NCBI GenBank assembly: GCA_964638035.1
Contig: CAZWXD010000015.1
Coordinates: 1 to 64,000, forward strand
Direction of reading: 5' to 3'
DNA: 64,000 nt
Source: JAGGAG01 sp964638035
Lineage (GTDB): Bacteria > Gemmatimonadota > Gemmatimonadetes > Gemmatimonadales > GWC2-71-9
Made by a program: the position numbers and the translations under genes. The notes under the pieces were generated by a model. It was not told the origin of the DNA. It did not search any database and was given only the letters and a program-made list of their open reading frames with translations. Each line of letters starts with the position of its first letter. Within the stretch, counting starts at the first letter, position 1. Shown piece by piece: positions 7,652 through 17,858 of the stretch.

Positions 7652-9136
7652 TCAGGTTCCCCTGATCTTGCTTCGGCGGAACCCGTAGCTGAAGTAGAAC
7701 GCGATCCCCACCAGCAACCAGATCCCGAACCAGCGCCAGGTGACCGCCGGCAGCCCCCGCATCACATAGAAGCATGCCGCGGCACCGAGCACGCTCACGC
7801 CGCCCACGAACGGGACGCGGAAGGGCCGTGGGCGGTCGGGCTCCCGGATGCGGAGTGCCAGCACGCCAATGCACACGATCGCAAAGGCGGCCAGGGTGCC
7901 GATGTTGGTGAAGTCGTAGATCTCGTTCTCGTCGAAGAACAGCGCACCCAGGCCCACGACCACCCCGGTCAGCACCGTGCCGCGGACCGGCGTCCGGAAC
8001 TTCGGGTGGATGACCGAGGCCCAGCCCGGGAGCAGGCCGTCGCGTGACATCGCCATGAAGATGCGCGGCTGCCCGTACTGGAAGACCAGCAGCACGGCGG
8101 TGAGGGCCACCACGGCCCCGGCCGCCACGATCCAGCTGGCCCTGGCCAGCCCCGCCACCTCGAGCGCCCGCGCCAGCGGGTCGGCGGCGCGGAGTTGCTG
8201 GTACGGCACGAGGCCGGTCGCCACCCAGCCCACGATCACGTAGATCAGCGTACAGACCAGGAGCCCGCCCAGGATGCCGATCGGCATGTTGCGTTGCGGA
8301 TTTCGCGTCTCCTCGGCGGCGGTCGAGATCGCGTCGAAGCCGATGTAGGCAAAGAACACGATCGCGGCACCCTGGTGGATCCCGGTCCAGCCGTTGGGGG
8401 CAAAGGGCTTGTAGTTGGCCGGGTCGACGTGCTGCGCGCCCACCACCACGAAGAAGCCCAGCACCAGCAGCTTGATCACCACCATGATGTTGTTGGCGCG
8501 GATGCTCTCGCGCACCCCCAGCACCAGGAGCCCCGTCACCAGCGCCACGATGCCCAGGGCCGGCAGGTTGAGGATGATGGGGATGTCGCCAAGACGCGGT
8601 GCCGTTTGCAGGAGGCCGTGGATCGCCGGGTCGGATGACTTGAGCACGGTGCGGTAGCCGTGCGTCAGCCAGTCGGGGAGGTTGATGCCGATGCCCGAGA
8701 GCAGCGAGTTGAAGTACCCGCTCCAGGCAATGGCCACCGCGATGTTGCCGATGGCGTACTCGAGGATGAGGTCCCACCCGATGATCCAGGCCACGAACTC
8801 GCCGAGGGTGGCATACGAGTACGAGTAGGCACTCCCCGCCTGCGGGATGATGCTGGCCAGCTCGGCGTAACACAGTGCGGCGAGCCCGCACACCACGCCG
8901 AGCAACAGGAAGGAGACAACGAGGGCCGGGCCCGCGCCGTAGCGCACCACCTCGCCCGTGGGGAGCACCTCCCCGGCCGCGGCGGCACCGATGGACGAGA
9001 AGATACCGGCGCCGATCACGGCCCCGATCGCCAGCATGACCAGGTCACCAGCCCCGAGCGTCCGGCGCAGCCCACCCGCCTGCTCGGCAAGCTCGGAGGC
9101 GTCCGCAATGGGTTTCCGGCGGAAGAGTTGCTTCAC
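7652..9136 (-). CDS. Amino acid permease, APC superfamily (cationic amino acid transporter type)
   Basis: A 494-residue inner-membrane transporter with about 12 hydrophobic segments. The first helix carries AIGAVIGAGIFSSIG, the unwound substrate-binding region of APC permeases, and FFAYIGFDAISTAAEETRNPQRN is typical of the CAT/YfnA-like branch. Substrate is probably an amino acid, type unknown. Convergent with the sugar-kinase gene, leaving only 3 bases between stop codons, and probably transcribed alone. Confidence 0.9.
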   Translation of the reverse strand: MKQLFRRKPIADASELAEQAGGLRRTLGAGDLVMLAIGAVIGAGIFSSIGAAAAGEVLPTGEVVRYGAGPALVVSFLLLGVVCGLAALCYAELASIIPQAGSAYSYSYATLGEFVAWIIGWDLILEYAIGNIAVAIAWSGYFNSLLSGIGINLPDWLTHGYRTVLKSSDPAIHGLLQTAPRLGDIPIILNLPALGIVALVTGLLVLGVRESIRANNIMVVIKLLVLGFFVVVGAQHVDPANYKPFAPNGWTGIHQGAAIVFFAYIGFDAISTAAEETRNPQRNMPIGILGGLLVCTLIYVIVGWVATGLVPYQQLRAADPLARALEVAGLARASWIVAAGAVVALTAVLLVFQYGQPRIFMAMSRDGLLPGWASVIHPKFRTPVRGTVLTGVVVGLGALFFDENEIYDFTNIGTLAAFAIVCIGVLALRIREPDRPRPFRVPFVGGVSVLGAAACFYVMRGLPAVTWRWFGIWLLVGIAFYFSYGFRRSKIRGT

Positions 9137-9194
9137 GCGTTGGTCTCCAGGGAGCGGTCACGGCCGCCCGGGCGACCGATGGAGTGCGAAGGGC

Positions 9195-9998
9195 CTATTT
9201 CGAGGGCAGGTCGATGCCCATCTCGAACGTTCCCGGCACCACGGTCCCGGCAGGATCGAGGGCGGGTCGGAAGCGATACGTGAGCATGACCTGCTGGAAG
9301 TACTCGGCATACTTGCGATCGTCGATGGGCGGCGTCACTTCGGCGCGCTCCACCGACCCGTCCACCCGCACCCAGAACTGCACCTTCACGTGCCGGCCCC
9401 GCAGGGCCTTGGGCGGTGACTGGCTGAACGGAAGGGCTCCCGAACTCCACACCGGCGGCGTGATCGTTCCACCACCGCCACCGGTACCAGGGCCCGCACC
9501 TGCACCGGTGCCAGTGCCCGTCCCCGTCCCGGTGCCTCCCCCGGTACCACCTCCCGTGCCGGCACCTGCGCCGGCTCCGGCGCCACGTCCAGGCGTGCTG
9601 TCCGTGCTGGCAACGCGAACCGGCACGCTATCCACGCGGGCCACCACCCTCGGCTGGGGCGGTGCAACCACCTCGGGTGGCTTCACGACCGGTGGCTTCG
9701 TCACGGGCACAACGACGGGAGCCGGCACCACGGCGGGTGGCGGTGGCGGCGGCAGAATATAGACCATGGCGGGTCGACCGCCACCACCGCCTCCCCCACC
9801 CCCGCCCCCGCCACCCGCAGGCCCGGGGGAGACCGGCCCCGCGGCGGGTGTTGCTGGCCAGAGGCGCCTGCCCTGCCACGCCACCAGGCCGATGACAGCC
9901 AGGTGCGCGAGCAGGGAGAGCACCACGGTGGCCCGGCCCTGTCGCGCATGGGGCATGGAGACATCGAAGGCCTGCGCGGCACGGTGGGCAGCGTCCAT
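9195..9998 (-). CDS. TonB-like energy transducer with low-complexity linker
   Basis: Periplasm-spanning protein expected to couple the proton-driven ExbBD complex to outer-membrane receptors. One N-terminal membrane segment (TVVLSLLAHLAVIGLVAW) is followed by a 13-glycine run, a Pro/Val-rich stretch, then a Gly/Ala/Thr repeat rich in GTG triplets, and a C-terminal TonB domain with the YRFRPALDP motif. The frame stays open to 10085 but only through a TTG after a hairpin; ATG 9998 is preferred, and ATG 9956 just before the membrane segment is also possible. It is a second TonB beside that at 13.3 kb, and has no ExbBD genes of its own. Confidence 0.8.
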   Translation of the reverse strand: MDAAHRAAQAFDVSMPHARQGRATVVLSLLAHLAVIGLVAWQGRRLWPATPAAGPVSPGPAGGGGGGGGGGGGGRPAMVYILPPPPPPAVVPAPVVVPVTKPPVVKPPEVVAPPQPRVVARVDSVPVRVASTDSTPGRGAGAGAGAGTGGGTGGGTGTGTGTGTGAGAGPGTGGGGGTITPPVWSSGALPFSQSPPKALRGRHVKVQFWVRVDGSVERAEVTPPIDDRKYAEYFQQVMLTYRFRPALDPAGTVVPGTFEMGIDLPSK

Positions 9999-10061
9999 GC
10001 TGCTGGGGACGCCGGAGGGGCGCGACGATTGGACGTTCACGGGCCGGAAAGCTGGCGGGAT

Positions 10062-10080
10062 GGGTTCCTGAGCGGAACCC
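10062..10080. terminator. GGGTTCC/GGAACCC hairpin after mgtE
   Basis: Perfect 7-bp inverted repeat (10062-10068 with 10074-10080) around a 5-base loop, 12 bases past the mgtE stop. There is no T tract on the minus strand, so it may stabilise a 3' end or act as a weak terminator. It shares its stem core with the hairpins at 5225 and 11557. Confidence 0.45.
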
Positions 10081-10092
10081 GTCAAGCCCGGG

Positions 10093-11502
10093 TCACGCCA
10101 GCAGCGTACTGCCCAGGAGCAGCCAGGCCACCGAGAAGTAGATGATGAGGCCCGTGACGTCCACCAGCGTCGCCACGAATGGCGCCGAGGCGCTTGCGGG
10201 GTCGAACCCGAGTCGCCGCAACAGGAAGGGCAGCATGCTCCCGGCCAGCGACCCGAAGGTCACCACGCCAATGAGCGCGAGGCCCACGGTGAGCGCGACC
10301 AGGACATGGTGGGCCCCGTAGTCGTACCAGCCCAGCGCCTGCCACAGGGTGATCCGGAAGAACCCGACGGTGCCGAGGATGGTGCCGAGGGCCAGGCCGC
10401 TGGGGAGCTCGCGCAATGCCACGCGCCACCAGTCGCGCAGCGTGAGTTCCCGCAGGGCCAGGGAGCGGATGATGAGGGACGTCGCCTGGGAGCCCGAGTT
10501 GCCCCCGGAGGAGATGATGAGCGGGATGAACAGGGCCAGCACCACCGCACGGGAGATCTCCTCCTCGAAGTGCCCCATGGCGGTGGCGGTCAGCATCTCG
10601 CCCAGGAAGAGCACCACGAGCCAGCCGGCCCGCTTGCGGATCATGCGGGGCAGGCTGATGTCGGGGTACGGCTCGTCGAGCGCCTCGAGGCCGCCGAACT
10701 TCTGCACGTCCTCGGTGCCCTCGCGCACCATCGCGTCGATCACGTCGTCCACCGTGGCGATGCCGAGCATCCGGCCCTCGGTATCCACCACCGGCACGGC
10801 CAGCAGGTTGTACCGGGAGAGGATGCGAGCCACGTCCTCGCGGTCGGTGCCTGGGGTCACGGCCACGGGCTCGCGCTGGTCCCCCACCGTGGTCACGAGG
10901 GCGCCCGGCTCGGCCATGAGCAGTTCGCGCAGGGACACCACGTGCTGCAGCACGCCATCCGCCCCGTCGAGCACGTAGAGCGCGTAGACGGTCTCCTTGG
11001 CACGCCCAACCGAGCGGATCAGCTCCAGCGCCCGCGCGACGGTCCAGCCGGGCGTGACGGAGACGAACTCCGTCGTCATGATGCCGCCTGCCGTGTCGCC
11101 GGGGTACTGGAGCAGCAGGGCCATGGCGGCCCGGGTGTGCTCGTTGACCAGGGCGAGGAGCCGGGCCTGCTCGGCATCGGGCAGGTCGCGGAACAGCTCG
11201 GCCTGCTGGTCGGCGGACATCGCGTTGACCAGCGGTGCCACCGACGACTGGGGCATGCGCTCGATGATCTCGGCGCGGGTGGCACGCAACTGCGGCTCGT
11301 CCAGCAGCTCCACCGCCCGCTCGAACGGGAGGAGGCCCACGACCTCGGCGCCCAGTTCGGGGGCCACGTCGCACAGGGCGTCTGCCAGGTCGGGGGCCCG
11401 CACCGATTCGAGGAACTCCTGCAGGTCCTCCGGGTCGGCCCGGAGGAGGTGCAGGAGCTCAGGCGTGCAGGCGACCACCTGGGGCGGCTGGGTAGCGGCC
11501 AT
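10093..11502 (-). CDS. mgtE: Magnesium transporter MgtE
   Basis: Homodimeric Mg2+ channel of the inner membrane, gated by cytosolic Mg2+ binding. The 469-residue protein shows the N-domain of repeated helices (ADALCDVAPELGAEVVGLLP), the tandem CBS domains (including LLAVPVVDTEGRMLGIATVDDVIDAM) and the five-helix pore with SGGNSGSQATSLIIRSLA, the conserved filter region. The ATG at 11502 begins MAATQPP; the frame remains open upstream through an intergenic hairpin, so longer starts are unlikely. It follows the exbD gene but a strong hairpin lies between, suggesting a separate unit. Confidence 0.94.
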   Translation of the reverse strand: MAATQPPQVVACTPELLHLLRADPEDLQEFLESVRAPDLADALCDVAPELGAEVVGLLPFERAVELLDEPQLRATRAEIIERMPQSSVAPLVNAMSADQQAELFRDLPDAEQARLLALVNEHTRAAMALLLQYPGDTAGGIMTTEFVSVTPGWTVARALELIRSVGRAKETVYALYVLDGADGVLQHVVSLRELLMAEPGALVTTVGDQREPVAVTPGTDREDVARILSRYNLLAVPVVDTEGRMLGIATVDDVIDAMVREGTEDVQKFGGLEALDEPYPDISLPRMIRKRAGWLVVLFLGEMLTATAMGHFEEEISRAVVLALFIPLIISSGGNSGSQATSLIIRSLALRELTLRDWWRVALRELPSGLALGTILGTVGFFRITLWQALGWYDYGAHHVLVALTVGLALIGVVTFGSLAGSMLPFLLRRLGFDPASASAPFVATLVDVTGLIIYFSVAWLLLGSTLLA

Positions 11503-11556
11503 GACTGGACCCGTGGGCAGGAAGGTGGGTGAAAGGTACCCGTGGGCGTAGCACGA

Positions 11557-11588
11557 GGGGCCGGGTTCCCGTGCAGGAACCCGGCCCC
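11557..11588. terminator. Long GC hairpin between exbD and mgtE
   Basis: A perfect 13-bp stem (GGGGCCGGGTTCC at 11557-11569, GGAACCCGGCCCC at 11576-11588) with a 6-base loop lies 26 bases beyond the exbD stop on the minus strand. No T tract follows, so it may be a Rho-assisted terminator or an mRNA 3'-end stabiliser. Its core matches the hairpins at 5225 and 10062. Confidence 0.6.
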
Positions 11589-11613
11589 CCACACCGTCAC
11601 GGTGCCACGTGGC

Positions 11614-12036
11614 TTACCGGTAGGCTTCCTTCGGCGTGAAGCCGATGATCTGCACCCCGGTGCCCTTTGCAATGTCCATCGCCTCGACCACATCCTGGAA
11701 CTTCCGGTTGAGCCCCGGCTTCACGAACAGGAGCTTCGCCGGGCGCGGGTCGAAGATGGCATGCAGCTGGGTGTCGAGCTGGTCCTTGGGAACCGGCTGC
11801 TGGTTGATGGCGTAGCCGCCATCGTCCAGCAGTTCCAGCACGATCTGGTTGTTCTGTTGCGATGGTGCCTCCGTCTGCTCGGCTGGCGGGGCCACCTGCA
11901 CACTGATGGTGGTCCGCGACAGCGGCTGCGTGATCATGAAGATGATCAGCAGCACGAGCAGGATGTCGATCATGGGCACCACGTTGGGTTCTGACGACAG
12001 GGCGCCTGCCCCGCTCCCTCCGACGGCCATGCCCAT
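11614..12036 (-). CDS. exbD: Biopolymer transport protein ExbD/TolR (second copy)
   Basis: Single-pass partner of ExbB in the proton-driven TonB motor; 140 residues. The membrane segment begins PNVVPMIDILLVLLIIFMI with the essential Asp at its start, followed by a periplasmic domain. Three bases separate it from the preceding exbD copy, so the two are co-transcribed. Two ExbD paralogues in tandem are common in Gemmatimonadota- and Bacteroidota-type TonB operons. Confidence 0.93.
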   Translation of the reverse strand: MGMAVGGSGAGALSSEPNVVPMIDILLVLLIIFMITQPLSRTTISVQVAPPAEQTEAPSQQNNQIVLELLDDGGYAINQQPVPKDQLDTQLHAIFDPRPAKLLFVKPGLNRKFQDVVEAMDIAKGTGVQIIGFTPKEAYR

Positions 12037-12039
12037 GGT

Positions 12040-12489
12040 CTACTTCTCCTTCTCGTCAGCCGCGAAGAGCCCGCCCTGGCGCTCTGTCACGGTGGCAATC
12101 ACGCGCACGCCGGCCTTGCGTGCCAGTTCCACCGCCTCCTGCACCTTGCCGTAGGCCAGCTGGTTGTCGGCCTTCAGGTACAGGATCTTGTCCTTCTCCC
12201 GGGTCTCATAGCGGGGCCGGAGCTGGTCCTCCAGCGTGCCCGGCTGGATCGGCCGCCCATCGATGAAGTAGTTGCCCTGCTCATCGATGCCCAGGATCAC
12301 CTCGTTCTCGCCTTCCGGGTCGGCGTCGAGGTTCGCGCCCCGCGGCATCGTCGCCTTGAAGCCGGCGGCGATGAGGGGCGTCACGATCATGAAGATGATC
12401 AGCAGCACGAGCATGATGTCGATCATCGGCACCACGTTGGGTTCCGACCGGACCGACGACTGCCCCGCTGCGCCAACTGCCATGCCCAT
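12040..12489 (-). CDS. exbD: Biopolymer transport protein ExbD/TolR (first copy)
   Basis: A 149-residue ExbD with the same N-terminal layout as its neighbour (MGMAVG, then SEPNVVPMIDIMLVLLIIFM) but a different periplasmic domain ending in an EKEK-rich tail. The conserved Asp in PMIDI would take part in proton transfer with ExbB. It starts 41 bp after exbB and is followed after 3 bases by the second exbD. The strongly similar first 35 residues suggest tandem duplication. Confidence 0.93.
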   Translation of the reverse strand: MGMAVGAAGQSSVRSEPNVVPMIDIMLVLLIIFMIVTPLIAAGFKATMPRGANLDADPEGENEVILGIDEQGNYFIDGRPIQPGTLEDQLRPRYETREKDKILYLKADNQLAYGKVQEAVELARKAGVRVIATVTERQGGLFAADEKEK

Positions 12490-12529
12490 GTCGATTCACC
12501 TTTCCTGGTTTGGGGTTGCCAGCGGCACG

Positions 12530-13279
12530 TCAGCCGCTGATCTGCCCCGCACCCGTGACGGCCTTCTGGGCCTGGAACTCCTTGGTGAAGATCGACCGGC
12601 CGAACTCGCTCCCGACGCTCTTGATGAGGTAGTCGATGAGCTCCTTCGAGCCGTACGTCATCTCGACGGTGAGGTTCTCGATCTTGGTCGTGAAGTAGTT
12701 GTAGCCCCACACCGCCGGGATGGCCACGAGGAGGCCGAAGGCGGTGGTGATGAGGGCCTCGGCGATACCGGCCGAGATGCCCGCCAGGCCGCCCGACGCA
12801 CCCTGCTGCGCCATGCCGACGAAGGCATTCACGATGCCCATCGTGGTGCCCAGGAGGCCGACGAACGGGGCCGTGGCGCCGACCGTCGCGAGCACCGGGA
12901 GGCCGCGCTTGAACTCGGAGAGGGTGATGAGCATCTGGCGCTCGACCGCGCGCTCGGCCGAGTTGATGTCAGCGGCCGTGATGGTGCTCCGGTCGCGCAG
13001 CAGCGGCTTCACCTCACCCAGCGCGCCGCCCACGACCTTCGAGAGGTGGCCCGCCTTGTTCTTCTCCGCCAGCGCCACGGCCTGGTCCAGGTTCTCCTCC
13101 TGGATCGCGCGGGAGAGTTGCGGCGCGAACTTCCGCGTCGCCCCCTCGCTCTTCTTGATCTGGACGAGCTTCTGGATCATCACCGTGAGCGAGAAGATGG
13201 ACATGAAGGCCAGCACGACCACGATCGCCTTGGCGAACCAGCCCATCGTACCCCAGAGATGCAGCAGATCGAGACCCAT
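12530..13279 (-). CDS. exbB: Proton channel ExbB/TolQ/MotA family
   Basis: Inner-membrane proton channel subunit of the TonB motor; 249 residues with three membrane segments, the first at about 12-33 (GWFAKAIVVVLAFMSIFSL) and two in the C-terminal half (LATVGATAPFVGLLGTTMGIVNAF and TTAFGLLVAIPAVWGYNYF). The GLLGTV-type block is the family signature. It sits in the order tonB-exbB-exbD-exbD on the minus strand, the standard arrangement. Confidence 0.94.
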   Translation of the reverse strand: MGLDLLHLWGTMGWFAKAIVVVLAFMSIFSLTVMIQKLVQIKKSEGATRKFAPQLSRAIQEENLDQAVALAEKNKAGHLSKVVGGALGEVKPLLRDRSTITAADINSAERAVERQMLITLSEFKRGLPVLATVGATAPFVGLLGTTMGIVNAFVGMAQQGASGGLAGISAGIAEALITTAFGLLVAIPAVWGYNYFTTKIENLTVEMTYGSKELIDYLIKSVGSEFGRSIFTKEFQAQKAVTGAGQISG

Positions 13280-13336
13280 CGTTCGTATTCCTCAGGTTGT
13301 CGTTGGTTGCACGATTGAATATCGGTGCGCCGTGGC

Positions 13337-14047
13337 TCAGGTGCCCGGCGCCTTGAAGGAAATCCGCTGTTGCACCAACTGGCGCACCGGCTCGCCCTTG
13401 TACCTGGCCGGCCGGAAGACGCTCTTCAGGATCGCCTCCTTGGCCGGCTCGACGAACGCGTCGTGCGTCTTGGCCAGGACCTTGATGGACCCCGGCTCCG
13501 CGTGCCCCGACACGTCCACCACGAACTGCAGGTCCACCGAGCCGCCAATGCCGGCACTCTGCATGACGGGGGGGAAGCGCGGATCGGGCCCCGAGATGCG
13601 CTGCGCCGGGTCGTCGAGCTGGGACGACAGGTAGACGGTGGACTCCACCGTCACCGGCCCGGTGCCCCCCACGACACCCGCCGCAATGCCGCCCTCGACA
13701 CCCTTCCCCGAGAAATCCTTCGGGTCGAAGGGCTTCTGGTTGAGGTCCACCGGCGGAATATCCTTCGGGATGATGTCCGGAGGCACGATCGTCTGGAACC
13801 CCTTTGGCGGGGGGTTGGCCGAGACAATCACGTCCTGCGGCGGGGGTGGCGGGGGCGGCGGCGTCGGCTCGGGTGGCTTCAGGAACACCATGGTGGTGTC
13901 GATCGGCCGATCCTTGATCTCCTCGGCCACTCCCGCGGTGGCCTTCACCGCCGCGAAGATGATGAGCCCATGGATGATCAGGGACATCAACGACTGCCCG
14001 AATGACTTTTGCCGCTTGCCGCCTGATTCGATCAGGTTCTCGAACAC
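13337..14047 (-). CDS. tonB: Energy transducer TonB
   Basis: A 236-residue TonB. After a short cytoplasmic tail there is one membrane segment (SLMSLIIHGLIIFAAVKAT), a proline-rich linker (EPTPPPPPPPPQD), and a C-terminal domain with GGSVDLQFVVDVSGHAEPG and SVFRPARYKGEPV, the usual TonB fold. It leads an operon with exbB and two exbD genes, forming a complete motor for nutrient uptake across the outer membrane. No receptor gene is in the window. Confidence 0.93.
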   Translation of the reverse strand: MFENLIESGGKRQKSFGQSLMSLIIHGLIIFAAVKATAGVAEEIKDRPIDTTMVFLKPPEPTPPPPPPPPQDVIVSANPPPKGFQTIVPPDIIPKDIPPVDLNQKPFDPKDFSGKGVEGGIAAGVVGGTGPVTVESTVYLSSQLDDPAQRISGPDPRFPPVMQSAGIGGSVDLQFVVDVSGHAEPGSIKVLAKTHDAFVEPAKEAILKSVFRPARYKGEPVRQLVQQRISFKAPGT

Positions 14048-14123
14048 GGACGGTCTCCTCCAGCAGGGTGAGCACTACGGGAAGGAAGGTGCGTGCGGCA
14101 AATGGAGGGGTGTTACGCTCCAG

Positions 14124-14129
14124 ATTACA
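14124..14129 (-). promoter_or_regulatory. Candidate -10 element for the tonB-exbBD operon
   Basis: On the minus strand the sequence TGTAAT (5 of 6 matches to TATAAT) lies 77 bases upstream of the tonB start in a 153-bp intergenic gap. No convincing -35 element is visible at 16-18 bp, so this is a weak prediction. Confidence 0.35.
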
Positions 14130-14200
14130 AGTTCATATCAGCGGGATGACATGCTCCGCGCCACTCGGCTCTTTTCGCTGTCGCTGTCGCGACAGCCCGG

Positions 14201-15682
14201 CTAGGACGCTGCTTCGTTTCCCGATGAACGCCCTGAAACACCAGTCTCGCCGGCTGGCGGGAGGATCACGGTAAAGGTCGTCCCCCGACCCGGCCGGCTC
14301 GTGACCCCGATCGACCCCCCGTGGGCCTCGGCAATCCACTTGGTAATGGCGAGGCCCAGCCCGGCCCCAGCCCGGTCGCCCGTCCGCGACCGCGCGATGT
14401 CGGCCCGCCAGAAACGCTCGAAGACGTGGGGCAGGTCGCCGACGGCGATGCCAATACCGGTGTCACGCACCACGATGGCGCTGCCCGCCGCGTCAGCCCG
14501 AAGCTCGATCTGCACACGACCCCCGGCGGGTGTGTACTTGATCGCATTGGTCACAAGGTTGAGCAGCAGTTCGCGAATGCGGCGCCGGTCCACGCTGGCG
14601 AGCATCGGGGTGTCGGGGATCTGCATCGTGACCGAGACCGAGCCCGGCTCCCCAAGGATGCCCGCGGTCTCCGACGCCTCGGCCACCAGCTCCCGCAGGT
14701 CCAGGTCCTCCACCGCCAGGGGAGCGCGCCCCTCGTCCGCCCGCGCCAGGGTAAGGAGGCTATCCACCAGCTCCGTCATGCGGTTGACCTCTTCCAGCGT
14801 CTCATCCAGCGCCTCGAGGCTCTCGGTGGGTGCCTTGGGGTGGGTGAGCGCGCGCTCCACGCCAGCGCGGAGCACCATGAGCGGGGTCTTGAGCTCATGG
14901 CTCGCATCGGCCGTGAAGCGCCGCAGGCTCGAGAAGCTCTGTTCCAGCCTGGCGAGCATGCCATTCAGCGTGTGCGCCAGGCGGGCCACCTCGTCGCCAG
15001 CCAGCGGCACGGCCAGGCGACGGTGCAGGCTCCGCCCGTCGGTGATGGCCTCCAGCTCATCGATGATCCCTTCCACCGGGCGCAGTGCCCGTGCGGCAAG
15101 CCAGTAGCCGGCAAGGGCAGAGGCCAGCAGCACGAGGGGCGCCACGAGCAGCATTGAGCGGAGGAACACCGCGGCGTCGGGGACATTGCGATCGGTCGGG
15201 GTGGCCACCAGCAGGCCGGCAATGGTCGGGCCGGCAGTGCGCAGCGGGGCCACCAGCACCCGCACCGGTCGGCCGCCGGCGAGCCGCAGCGTCAGGGCCG
15301 CCGGCGCCGCCGGCGCCGGGGTGAGCCTGGCGCGCAGCAGCTCGAGGTCGCCAAAAGCGAGGGCAATGGCCGAGTCGGACGCGAAGAGGAGCTGGCCGGA
15401 GGAATCGGCGAGGAGCAGGTAATCCTGCAGTCCCTGGAACCCCGATGCGATGCCGGGGTGGAGGGAAGGCGGCACGCCCGACCCGACCAGTGTCCCCAGT
15501 ACGCGGTGTGACTCGGTGAGGTAGTTGGTGGCGAGGTCGCGCTCGCCCGCCAGGCGCTGGTCGAGGGCGTCGAGGCTCGGCTTCCGGAGTTCCAGGTACA
15601 CCAACGTCCCGAACCCGGCGAGGGTCAGGATCAGCGCCGCCGCGTAGCCCAGCGCCAGGCGGCGGCGGATGCTCCCCGCCAC
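14201..15682 (-). CDS. Sensor histidine kinase, two-transmembrane, HAMP type
   Basis: A 493-residue membrane kinase. Layout: membrane segment (LALGYAAALILTLAGFGTL), a periplasmic sensor of about 140 residues, a second membrane segment near 175-195, HAMP, then HisKA with H262 in ASHELKTPL, and HATPase_c with LLLNLVTNAIKYTP, DTGIGI, FERFWRAD and GAGLGLAI boxes. It starts with GTG one base after the stop of the OmpR-type regulator gene, so the two form a classical pair. The stimulus is unknown. Confidence 0.92.
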   Translation of the reverse strand: MAGSIRRRLALGYAAALILTLAGFGTLVYLELRKPSLDALDQRLAGERDLATNYLTESHRVLGTLVGSGVPPSLHPGIASGFQGLQDYLLLADSSGQLLFASDSAIALAFGDLELLRARLTPAPAAPAALTLRLAGGRPVRVLVAPLRTAGPTIAGLLVATPTDRNVPDAAVFLRSMLLVAPLVLLASALAGYWLAARALRPVEGIIDELEAITDGRSLHRRLAVPLAGDEVARLAHTLNGMLARLEQSFSSLRRFTADASHELKTPLMVLRAGVERALTHPKAPTESLEALDETLEEVNRMTELVDSLLTLARADEGRAPLAVEDLDLRELVAEASETAGILGEPGSVSVTMQIPDTPMLASVDRRRIRELLLNLVTNAIKYTPAGGRVQIELRADAAGSAIVVRDTGIGIAVGDLPHVFERFWRADIARSRTGDRAGAGLGLAITKWIAEAHGGSIGVTSRPGRGTTFTVILPPAGETGVSGRSSGNEAAS

Positions 15683-15683
15683 G

Positions 15684-16348
15684 TCAGCCCTTCACCGTGT
15701 ACCCGACGCCGCGCACGGTGTGGATCAGCTTCCGGTCGTGTCCCGAGTCGATCTTCTTCCGGAGCCGGTTGATCACCACGTCCACGATGTTGGTGCCGGG
15801 GTCGAAGTGATAGTCCCAGGCGTACTCCGTGATGAGCGTGCGCGACATGACCCGGCCGCGATGCCGCATCAGGTACTCGAGCACGGTGTACTCCTTCGGC
15901 GTCACCTCGATCGCCCGCCCTCCCCGGCGCACCTCGTGGGTCGCCGTGTCGAGCTCGAGGTCGGCCACCTGGAGGGTGGGGCTGCGCAGCTGCTGCGGCC
16001 GGCGGCCCAGCGCCTCGACGCGCGCCAGCAGTTCCTCGAAGGCGAAGGGCTTGGTGACGTAGTCGTCCGCACCCGCGCGCAGCGCATTGACCTTGAAGTC
16101 CACCGCGTCCTGGGCGGTGAGGACCAGGATGGGCACGGTGAGCCCGCGGTCGCGGAGGGTGCGGAGCACCTCGAGGCCGGTCATCTCGGGGAGCCGGAGG
16201 TCGAGGATGATGAGGTCGTAGAGCCCGCCGGAACCCAGCCGGAGCCCCTCGAGCCCGTCCTCGACCAGGTCCACGTGGAAGCGCTGTTCCTCCAGCCCGC
16301 GCTTCACGTACTGGCCCACGGTGCGGTCATCCTCCACCACCAGGATCT

Positions 16349-16352
<4 letters not shown>
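15684..16352 (-). CDS. OmpR/PhoB-family response regulator
   Basis: A 222-residue DNA-binding regulator: receiver domain with D8, D9, phospho-acceptor D51 (LIILDLRLPEMTG) and K101 (VTKPF), followed by a winged helix whose C-terminus reads RKLIHTVRGVGYTVKG. It lies between two kinase genes: the upstream PAS kinase overlaps its ATG by 4 bases and the downstream HAMP kinase begins one base after its stop. It may therefore receive phosphate from either kinase. Confidence 0.95.
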
Positions 16353-17854
<1,502 letters not shown>

Positions 17855-17858
17855 TGCG

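Noticed and set aside
7640..7665. CCTGAGCCTCAGG hairpin between the sugar-kinase and permease genes as a terminator
   Set aside because: The stem is only 5 bp and overlaps both stop codons, with no T tract.
9999..10085. N-terminal extension of the TonB-like protein to 10085
   Set aside because: It needs a TTG start directly beside an intergenic hairpin and the added residues are not TonB-like.
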